Source of the DNA: Pseudomonadota bacterium
Lineage (GTDB): Bacteria > Myxococcota_A > UBA796 > GCA-2862545
Assembly (NCBI GenBank): GCA_005776945.1
Contig: SXOB01000028.1
Coordinates: 1 to 64,000 of the forward strand
Direction of reading: 5' to 3'
Length of the DNA stretch: 64,000 nt
Under the pieces are notes generated by a model that did not search any database, was not told the origin of the DNA, and worked only from the letters and a program-made list of their open reading frames with translations. Positions 58,048 through 64,000 of this stretch are shown here, piece after piece (the stretch's first letter is position 1; each line of letters opens with the position of its first letter). The position numbers were made by a program, and so were the translations under genes.

Positions 58048-59055
58048 TCAGCCGATGCGGCCAAAGGCCTCGATCGCACGGCGGATTCCGGCGTCGTCTA
58101 CATCGAGGTGGACGACCAGGCGAAGGCGGCGCGGACCGTGTGCGAAACAGGCCACGCCGTGTTCGCTGAGCGCCTGTTGCCAGGCGGGTCCGTCGTCGAC
58201 GCCGACGTAGACCATATTCGTGGCCACGGGCTCGACGTCGAAACCCATCGTCGCGAGACCGTCACCAAGGGCGCGGGCGCGCGCGTGGTCCTCGGCGAGG
58301 CGGTCGACGTGGTGGTCGAGCGCGTAGAGGGCGGCCGCGGCGAGGACGCCGGACTGCCGCATGCCGCCGCCCAAGGCCTTTCGGTAGCGCCGGGCCAGCG
58401 CGATTCGCTCGCGATCGGAAACCAGCGCGGAGCCGACGGGGGCGCCAAGCCCCTTGCTGAAGCAGGTGGCCACGGAGTCGAAGCCGCGAACGCGTACGTC
58501 GGCCGGCGTGGCGCTCGCGACGACCGCGTGGAAGAGGCGCGCGCCGTCGAGGTGGGTGGCGAGACCGGCGCCGTGGGCCGCGCGGTGCAGGTCGCGGAGT
58601 CGGTCGAGGGGGTAGACGGCGCCGCCGCCCTTGTTGACGGTGTCCTCGACACACAACAGGGTGGCGGGGGCGTAGTGGTCGTTCGGGGGGCGAACGGCGC
58701 TGAGCACCTCGGTGGGGTCCAGGAACGGCCCGCCGTGGCCGAGCGGGTGGAGCTGGACGCCCGCAAACATCCCGGCGCCGCCGGCTTCATGCTGGAAGGG
58801 GTGGGCGTCGATGTGGAGCAGCACCTCGTCGCCGCGGCGCGTCGACACGGCGATGGCGAGTAGGTTCGCCATCGTCCCCGACGGTACGAAGAGGGCGGCT
58901 TCCAACCCGAGGCGCTCGGCGATGGTCGCTTCGAGACGCTGAACGGTGGGATCGTCGCCAAGGACGTCGTCGCCCACTTCTGCGCCCGCCATGACGGCTC
59001 GCATGGCGGCTGTCGGGCGCGTGACGGTGTCAGATCGCAGGTCGACCACGTTCAA
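58048..59055 (-). CDS. ltaE: Low-specificity L-threonine aldolase
   Basis: PLP enzyme splitting L-threonine to glycine and acetaldehyde. 335 residues from TTG 59055 (TTGA overlap with pyk; GTG 59049 is possible). [40 protein letters not shown] is the family N-terminus; [25 protein letters not shown] and the PLP lysine in [14 protein letters not shown] follow. Last in the minus-strand run with pyk. Cytoplasmic. Confidence 0.94.
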   Translation of the reverse strand: MNVVDLRSDTVTRPTAAMRAVMAGAEVGDDVLGDDPTVQRLEATIAERLGLEAALFVPSGTMANLLAIAVSTRRGDEVLLHIDAHPFQHEAGGAGMFAGVQLHPLGHGGPFLDPTEVLSAVRPPNDHYAPATLLCVEDTVNKGGGAVYPLDRLRDLHRAAHGAGLATHLDGARLFHAVVASATPADVRVRGFDSVATCFSKGLGAPVGSALVSDRERIALARRYRKALGGGMRQSGVLAAAALYALDHHVDRLAEDHARARALGDGLATMGFDVEPVATNMVYVGVDDGPAWQQALSEHGVACFAHGPRRLRLVVHLDVDDAGIRRAIEAFGRIG

Positions 59056-60482
59056 CGCCCCACCACATGGATCTTGAGGAGGTTGGTCGCGCCTTCACGG
59101 GGGGCGCTGCCGGCCAAGATGACGAGTTCGACGCCAGCCGTCACGTCGCCTCGTTGCAGGAGCACACGCTCGCCGACCGCGATCAATTCGTCGGTGCCTT
59201 CGACGTTGGGGGCGACGATGGGCGTCACGCCCCACACGAGGGCCAATCGGTCGGCCACCTGGGGGTTTGGCGTCAGGGCGAAGATGGGGCCTCGCGGGCG
59301 GGCCTTGCTCGCCATTCGCGCGGTGCTTCCCGACCAGGTGAACACGACCAACGGTCGCCCGGCCTCGTGTGCAGCCCCGGTGGCGGCGCGAACGACGACG
59401 CCGGTCGCGCCCGGCATGGGGGGAAGACGGTCCGGTGGGATGGGCTTGAAGAATGCGGACGCCTCGACGTCCGCGGCGATGCGGGCCATCGTCGCGACGG
59501 CCTCGACGGGCCAGGCGCCGGTGGCCGTTTCGCCCGACAACATGACGGCGTCGGTGCCGTCGAGGATGGCATTGGCCACGTCGGTCGTCTCGGCGCGGGT
59601 GGGGCGCGGATTGCGCTCCATGCTGTCGAGCATCTGGGTGGCCGTGATGCAGAGGCGCCCCTTGCGGTGGGCCGCTGCGATGATGGTCTTCTGGTAGACG
59701 GGAACGCGCTCGAGTTGAACTTCGACGCCAAGGTCGCCGCGAGCCACCATGACGCCGTCGGAGACATCGAGAATGGCGTCGAGGTGATCCATGGCCTGCG
59801 GCTTCTCGATCTTGCTGACGATCGGGACGACGCGGCCGTGGGCGGCCATGACCTCTTGGAGGCGGATGACGTCGTCGGGATGCCGAACGAAGCTCAGCGC
59901 GACGTAGTCGACGCCGTTGTCGAGTCCGACGTGCAGGTCCGCGATGTCCTTGTCCGTGAGGCATGGAATCGACATCGCAACGCCAGGCAGGTTGATGCCC
60001 TTGTGGCTGCCGAGATCGCCGCCCACATCCATCCGGATGTCGACCTCGGCCGGGGTGCGGTCGAGGTGGATGGCCTCGATGACGCCTGCAAGAGCGCCGT
60101 CGGCGAACAAGACGCGCGCTCCGACCGGCGCGTCGTCGGACATCTGGGGGTAGGTCGTGCCTACCCGGTGCCCCTCGCCGACCAGGTGTTCGTCCATCAC
60201 GATGGTCAGCAAGTCGCCGCGCGCGAGCTTCAGGGGGGTCGGGACTTTACCCGTTCGGACCTTGGGGCCCTGCAAGTCGAGCAGGATGGCAGTGGGTCGG
60301 CCAAGGCGCGCCGAAGCGCGTCGCACGCGCGACACCTGGGTCACGATGCCGGCATGGTCGGCGTGGCTGCAGTTGATCCGGCAGACGTCGACGCCGGCTT
60401 CCAGCAACTGCGTCAACACACCTTCATCCCACGAGGCGGGCCCCAGCGTGGCGAGAATCTTGGTCCGACATGGGCGGGTCAT
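59052..60482 (-). CDS. pyk: Pyruvate kinase
   Basis: Converts phosphoenolpyruvate and ADP to pyruvate and ATP. 476 residues from ATG 60482. [80 protein letters not shown] and [33 protein letters not shown] all match. The C-terminal allosteric domain is present ([19 protein letters not shown]). In the catalytic region the usual Arg-Met/Leu-Asn-Phe-Ser is Arg-Ile-Asn-Cys-Ser, a mild variant. Confidence 0.96.
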   Translation of the reverse strand: MTRPCRTKILATLGPASWDEGVLTQLLEAGVDVCRINCSHADHAGIVTQVSRVRRASARLGRPTAILLDLQGPKVRTGKVPTPLKLARGDLLTIVMDEHLVGEGHRVGTTYPQMSDDAPVGARVLFADGALAGVIEAIHLDRTPAEVDIRMDVGGDLGSHKGINLPGVAMSIPCLTDKDIADLHVGLDNGVDYVALSFVRHPDDVIRLQEVMAAHGRVVPIVSKIEKPQAMDHLDAILDVSDGVMVARGDLGVEVQLERVPVYQKTIIAAAHRKGRLCITATQMLDSMERNPRPTRAETTDVANAILDGTDAVMLSGETATGAWPVEAVATMARIAADVEASAFFKPIPPDRLPPMPGATGVVVRAATGAAHEAGRPLVVFTWSGSTARMASKARPRGPIFALTPNPQVADRLALVWGVTPIVAPNVEGTDELIAVGERVLLQRGDVTAGVELVILAGSAPREGATNLLKIHVVGR

Positions 60483-60490
60483 GGGGGTCG

Positions 60491-61345
60491 CTATCCAACC
60501 GGGGCGGCGTCGAGGGTGAGCGCGTCGGCGTCGAGGCGGGCAGTGGCCCCGAAACGCCACGGGACGTTGGCCGCGCCGTGCCCGATGGGCAGGTCGGCGA
60601 GGATTGGGCAACCAAGCGGGGCAAGGAGGCGCAGAACGGCGTCCTCAGCCGAGTAGTCGGCGCCGCCGCGGCAATCGTGGAAGGTGCCGAGCGCGATGGC
60701 CCGGACGCCGTCGAAGCCACCGGCAGCGCGCAGCTGGGCGATCGCGCGTCCGAGGCGGTAGGCAGGTTCGCCGACGTCTTCGAGGACGAGGATGCTGCCG
60801 TTGGCGTTGAGCTGCCAGGGTGTGCCGCACAAGCTCGCCAAGATGTGCAGGTTGCCGCCGACAAGCGGGCCTTCGGCACGACCGGGTACGACGACCCGGC
60901 CGCGGAGGGGGGCCGCGGGTCGACCTGCCCACCAGGCGGCGACGGCTTCGCAGGTCGCGTCGTCCGCGTCGGGCAGCGCGTGAAGTACGGGGCCATGGAC
61001 GAAGGGCGTGGCGGCGCCGGCGGCCCAGATTCCGGCCGCGAGCGCGGTGGCGTCCGAGAATCCGAGGATGGGGCGACGTCCGAGCGCGCCAAGGGGCAGG
61101 TCGCCGAGCAGTCCAAGGAGGCCTTCGCCGCCGCGGACGAGCCAGACGCCGTCGATGTCGTCCCGCGATGTCGCCGCGAGCAATTCGGCGATGCGGACCT
61201 CCGGGGTGGCCGAGCGCCACAGATCGGGGGCGAGCGTCGCCGTGACGTCGACGTCGATGCCCAACTCGCGCGCCTTGGCGACGCCGCGCGCGAGGCGTGC
61301 CGGGTCCCAGGCCGACGAGGGTGCGACGGCGACCGCGCGCTTCAC
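60491..61345 (-). CDS. S66-family LD-carboxypeptidase-like protein
   Basis: 284 residues from GTG 61345 (GTGA overlap). [25 protein letters not shown] starts the fold; [25 protein letters not shown] (nucleophile Ser in G-F-S-D), [21 protein letters not shown] (Glu) and [24 protein letters not shown] (His) give the Ser-His-Glu triad of LdcA/MccF enzymes. LdcA trims D-Ala from recycled tetrapeptides; MccF cleaves microcin C7. The adjacent MBL and serine-hydrolase genes make cell-wall or antibiotic peptide processing plausible. Confidence 0.86.
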   Translation of the reverse strand: MKRAVAVAPSSAWDPARLARGVAKARELGIDVDVTATLAPDLWRSATPEVRIAELLAATSRDDIDGVWLVRGGEGLLGLLGDLPLGALGRRPILGFSDATALAAGIWAAGAATPFVHGPVLHALPDADDATCEAVAAWWAGRPAAPLRGRVVVPGRAEGPLVGGNLHILASLCGTPWQLNANGSILVLEDVGEPAYRLGRAIAQLRAAGGFDGVRAIALGTFHDCRGGADYSAEDAVLRLLAPLGCPILADLPIGHGAANVPWRFGATARLDADALTLDAAPVG

Positions 61346-62205
61346 GACCAGTCCGCCGGGGCATCGACAGCGTCGGTGACGCCGTAGCGACCCTTCTCGT
61401 CGCGCGTGATCCGTGCCAACGCGACCTTCGGGTCATGCGTGAAGAAGATGCGGCCGCCGCGTGCGACCAGATCGGCGAACAAGGCCTCTTTCTCGTCGAT
61501 GAGCCTCTCTGGGAACCGGTCGTAGCCCATCGTGATCGGGACGTGGACCCACGCGACGCCGGGGACGAGGTCGGTGCCGAAGACGACGGGTCCACTCGAC
61601 GTGGGAACCTCCGCCAGAAGGAGGCCGGGTGTATGGCCGTCGGAGCGGTGAAAGCGCCAGCCGGGCAGGCCGTCGACGGTGTCGCCGACAATCGGTACGA
61701 GCCGGCCTGAGGCATCGAGCAGGGGCAACAGCTCGGGAAGGAAGGAGGCACGGTCGCGCGGATGCGGCTTGCGGGCGCGCGCGAGGTGGTCCGCACCGAC
61801 CCAGATCGTGGCGCGCGGGAAGGCGAGCTCTGCCGGCGCATCGGCGCGCCAGGCCGTCAACAGCCCACCGGCGTGGTCGAAGTGCAGGTGGCTCAGGACG
61901 ATGCCGTCGATGTCGTGGGGGCCGAGGCCCCGTGCGGCGAGTTCGTCGAGCAGGACGTGCCGGTCCTCGGTGACGCCGTAGCGGTCTCGCAAGTCGGGCG
62001 GGAAGCAAAGGCCGATGCCGGTTTCGCAGAGGATGTTGCGGCCGTCGGGTTCCCGGACGAGCATCGCGCGGCAGGCGAGCGGCACGCGGTGGGCGTCGTC
62101 GGGCGGCAACCAGCGGGCCCAAACGGCACGCGGCGCGTTGCCGAACATCGAGCCGCCGTCCAGCCGTTGGCCGTTGCCAAGTATCGCCGAGATCGTTCGG
62201 TCCAT
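61342..62205 (-). CDS. Metallo-beta-lactamase-fold hydrolase
   Basis: 287 residues from ATG 62205. [14 protein letters not shown] is the His-x-His-x-Asp-His motif; further ligands are in [26 protein letters not shown] and [26 protein letters not shown] resembles lactonase/organophosphate-hydrolase branches (methyl parathion hydrolase, AHL lactonase). Substrate is not predictable. Lies between the serine hydrolase (62214 stop) and the S66 enzyme, all on one strand with gaps of a few bases. Confidence 0.86.
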   Translation of the reverse strand: MDRTISAILGNGQRLDGGSMFGNAPRAVWARWLPPDDAHRVPLACRAMLVREPDGRNILCETGIGLCFPPDLRDRYGVTEDRHVLLDELAARGLGPHDIDGIVLSHLHFDHAGGLLTAWRADAPAELAFPRATIWVGADHLARARKPHPRDRASFLPELLPLLDASGRLVPIVGDTVDGLPGWRFHRSDGHTPGLLLAEVPTSSGPVVFGTDLVPGVAWVHVPITMGYDRFPERLIDEKEALFADLVARGGRIFFTHDPKVALARITRDEKGRYGVTDAVDAPADWS

Positions 62206-62213
62206 AGGCGCCG

Positions 62214-63254
62214 CTAAGCCGGACGATCGCGGCCCGCTCCCCGGCCCCAGGTTGCAGAGACGGCGTCGTGGAAGGCTGGGCGAAGTGCCCGGATGGCCGA
62301 CCGTTCGTCGCGGGGGTGGAGGCGATTCGTGAGCAGGACGGCGACGAGGTCCCAAGAGGGGACCAGCCAGATCGAAGTGCCGGTGAAGCCGAGGTGGCCG
62401 ATGGCGTCGTCGGGAAAGGCGCTGCCGGTGGACGTGTACCCGCCCCGCGTCGGCGTGTCCCAACCGAGCACATGGCTGCCCCGGCCGCGTGTGGTCGCGA
62501 AGGCGCGAAGCGTCGGGCCGTCCAACGGGCTTGGCCGGCCCGCGATCGCGTCGAGGACGGCGACGCCGACCCGCGCGACCTCGCGCGCCGAGGCAAACAG
62601 GCCGGCGTGTGTGCTCACTCCGCCCATCGCGGCGGCATTGGGGTCGTGGACGGTGCCGCGAATCAACCCGCGGACGGGGTCCAGTTCGGTGGCCGCGGCC
62701 GTGGGGTCCCCCCAGCTCAGGCGGGCGCCAAGGGGTCCGGCGACCCGTTCGGCGACGAGCGTGTCGAGCGGAGCATCTCCTACGTGCTCCAGCCACCTGA
62801 GCAACCAAAGGAAGCCAAGGTCGCTGTAGACGGAACGCACCCCGGGCGGCGCTTCTGGCTGCACGGCGGCAAGGGCGTCGAGCACCCAACGGCGGTCCAC
62901 GACGCCGGGCTCCAGGCCCGCGAACAGGGGCGCGACGGCCGGGAGACCGGAGTCGTGGTGGAGCAGATGCCGGGGTGTGACCCCGGCCGGTGCGTCGGGG
63001 AAATGATGCGTGAGGGGGACGTCGAGGACCCCGAGGTCGCGGCTGCAGGAGGCCGCGACAAGCGCGCCGGCCAACACCTTCGTCAAGCTTGCCAAGTCGT
63101 AGACCTGGCCGTCCGCAGCGGGGACCCCCGGGTCGAGGCACGCCATGCCCAACGTGACGTCAAGGCGCGTCTGGCCGCCTTGCCAGACCACCGCGCTCAC
63201 ACTGGGAATGGCGGGCATGGCGGCTGCCAGGACCGCCCAAGGGTCGGGCGTCAC
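62214..63254 (-). CDS. Serine hydrolase, class C beta-lactamase / PBP-like
   Basis: 346 residues from GTG 63254. [15 protein letters not shown] holds the Ser-x-x-Lys, [12 protein letters not shown] is the next loop, [15 protein letters not shown] the Tyr-Ser-Asp pair and [17 protein letters not shown] the His/Lys-Thr-Gly-equivalent strand. The family includes esterases, D-aminopeptidases and PBP4-like enzymes. No clear signal peptide. First gene of the run that leads to S66, pyk and ltaE. GTTAGG eleven bases upstream (63271-63266, minus) is a -10-like element. Confidence 0.86.
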   Translation of the reverse strand: MTPDPWAVLAAAMPAIPSVSAVVWQGGQTRLDVTLGMACLDPGVPAADGQVYDLASLTKVLAGALVAASCSRDLGVLDVPLTHHFPDAPAGVTPRHLLHHDSGLPAVAPLFAGLEPGVVDRRWVLDALAAVQPEAPPGVRSVYSDLGFLWLLRWLEHVGDAPLDTLVAERVAGPLGARLSWGDPTAAATELDPVRGLIRGTVHDPNAAAMGGVSTHAGLFASAREVARVGVAVLDAIAGRPSPLDGPTLRAFATTRGRGSHVLGWDTPTRGGYTSTGSAFPDDAIGHLGFTGTSIWLVPSWDLVAVLLTNRLHPRDERSAIRALRPAFHDAVSATWGRGAGRDRPA

Positions 63255-63301
63255 GTGGCGACGGGCCTAACCCCCGCGATACGCGGCGAGCCGAGGTGAG
63301 C

Positions 63302-64000
63302 GTGGCGGGGAAGCGGTGGTTCGAGCGACCGGACGCGATGGCGGTGCCCTCGCGCGAGTCGGCCGCGGATCCGGCGACGCCAGAGTTCTACACGCGGTGT
63401 CCGTCCTGTACGGAGTTGCTCTACGACGAGGCCCTGCGCGAAGCGATCAAGGTGTGCGGACGCTGCGGACACCATTTCCCGCTTGAACCCGAGCTTCGCC
63501 TGCTCAGCCTGTGCGACGTTGGCACGTTGGTCGAACACGATGGCCACCTCGTCGCCCGCGACCTGCTCGGCTTCTTCGACAGCAAGCCCTACAAGGCGCG
63601 GCTCGCGTCGAGCCAGAAGGCGATCGGACGCAGCGATGCATTCTACTCGGCCTCTGGCGCCGTCTGGGGCGTGCCCGTCGAGGTCGGCTGCTTCGACTTC
63701 CGCTTTATGGGCGGGTCGATGGGTGCGGTCGTCGGGGAGTCGATCACCCGCCTCTACGAGCGCGCCACGGAGCGCAAAGTACCTGCGATCGTGGTGAGCG
63801 CGTCGGGCGGCGCCCGCATGCAGGAGGGCGTGTTGTCCCTCATGCAGATGGCGCGCACGTGCGCTGCCCTTGGCCGCCTGCGCGACGAAGCTGGCATGCC
63901 CTATGTGTCGGTGCTCACCCACCCGACCACGGGCGGGGTCGCCGCGTCGTTCGCGATGTTGGGCGACATCATCCTGGCGGAGCCGCGCAGTTTGATTGGC
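63302..64000 (+). CDS. accD: Acetyl-CoA carboxylase carboxyltransferase subunit beta, 5' part (cut by right edge)
   Basis: Makes malonyl-CoA with AccA. First 233 codons are in the window. Start GTG 63302, with GAGG five bases upstream (GTG 63296 is possible). KRWFERPDAMAVPS, then the zinc ribbon CPSC and CGRCGHHF around 36-60, RLLSLCDVGTLVEHD, YKARLASSQKAIGRSDAFYSASG, FRFMGGSMGAVVGESITRLYERA and VSASGGARMQEGVLSLMQMARTC. All match AccD. The C-terminal quarter is beyond the window. Divergent from the serine hydrolase. Confidence 0.96.
   Translation, partial: MAGKRWFERPDAMAVPSRESAADPATPEFYTRCPSCTELLYDEALREAIKVCGRCGHHFPLEPELRLLSLCDVGTLVEHDGHLVARDLLGFFDSKPYKARLASSQKAIGRSDAFYSASGAVWGVPVEVGCFDFRFMGGSMGAVVGESITRLYERATERKVPAIVVSASGGARMQEGVLSLMQMARTCAALGRLRDEAGMPYVSVLTHPTTGGVAASFAMLGDIILAEPRSLIG

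Noticed and set aside
59067-60656. 529-codon open frame on the plus strand
   Set aside because: It runs antisense through pyk, which has all catalytic motifs. The product is His/Arg/Gly-rich with no motif; typical GC-driven shadow.
62206-62219. CTTAGC as a -10 for the MBL gene
   Set aside because: The TAG in it is the stop codon of the upstream serine hydrolase, so the match may be coincidental. Similar doubts apply to GATAGC before pyk and GATAGG before the TldD/PmbA gene.
1-64000. Defence island, prophage, IS element or integron
   Set aside because: No transposase, integrase, nuclease, toxin-antitoxin pair or attachment site was found. The lone methylase lies in a tight housekeeping-type run.

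Overview
The window is a GC-rich (clearly above 65% by eye) chromosomal segment from a Gram-negative bacterium. Several traits point to Myxococcota or a related former-deltaproteobacterial lineage, by inference and not by search: split F0 b/b' subunits with a signal-peptide-like b subunit, many short-signal lipoproteins followed by Thr/Pro/Asp linkers, a MopE-type metal-binding motif beside a vWA domain, and Cys-rich tails of the D-x-D-C-P type. Genes are packed tightly. Most same-strand neighbours overlap by four bases (ATGA, GTGA or TTGA) and GTG starts are common. No tRNA, rRNA, CRISPR array, IS element, integrase or phage gene was found, and no gene-free stretch exceeds 300 bases.

Layout. 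1-2.3 kb: part of an ATP synthase operon (atpF'-atpF-atpH-atpA, minus strand). 2.4-6.4 kb: a PLC/P1-nuclease-like protein, a zinc-ribbon membrane protein, a barrel-like exported protein and an arylsulfotransferase-like protein. 6.3-14.7 kb: nucleotide-sugar and surface-polysaccharide genes (glycosyltransferases, rfbA, rfbB, an epimerase, a cupin 3,4-ketoisomerase and a DegT aminotransferase), consistent with making a dTDP-3-amino-3,6-dideoxyhexose. 14.7-18.9 kb: the conserved rbfA-truB-rpsO-pnp block. 19.0-22.3 kb: dut, a lipoprotein and three tandem AIM24/TIGR00266-family paralogues. 22.3-29.1 kb: a second polysaccharide block (heparinase-like lyase, ugd, wecB, wecC, tpx, glycosyltransferase). 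29.1-37.6 kb: lipoproteins, a polysaccharide deacetylase, a vWA/MopE lipoprotein, a sulfotransferase-like protein, a flippase, a methyltransferase and a LEA-type lipoprotein.

37.5-52.1 kb: a complementary M16 peptidase pair, queG, a beta-propeller protein, chrA, a TldD/PmbA protein, prfC, a small secreted protein, a quinone-oxidoreductase-like MDR, an M28 peptidase, a degenerate sulfatase-like membrane protein and xseA. 52.1-58.0 kb: a short sigma-70 factor divergent from a plus-strand run of exbB-exbD-ftsB-Pro-rich membrane protein-ygfZ-DNA methylase-N-formylglutamate amidohydrolase. 58.0-64 kb: a minus-strand run (serine hydrolase, MBL-fold hydrolase, S66 LD-carboxypeptidase, pyk, ltaE) divergent from accD, which is cut by the right edge.

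The two sugar blocks probably feed one envelope polysaccharide: dTDP-amino sugar plus UDP-ManNAcA and UDP-GlcA, several glycosyltransferases, a flippase, and trimming enzymes (deacetylase, heparinase-like lyase). No proven new system is visible. The best leads are the three-paralogue AIM24 array, the ExbBD/FtsB/Pro-rich/methylase run with an AT-rich palindrome in front of it, the methylase fused to an S-subunit-like domain, and divergent gene pairs so close that transcripts would have to be nearly leaderless if the promoters lie between them.
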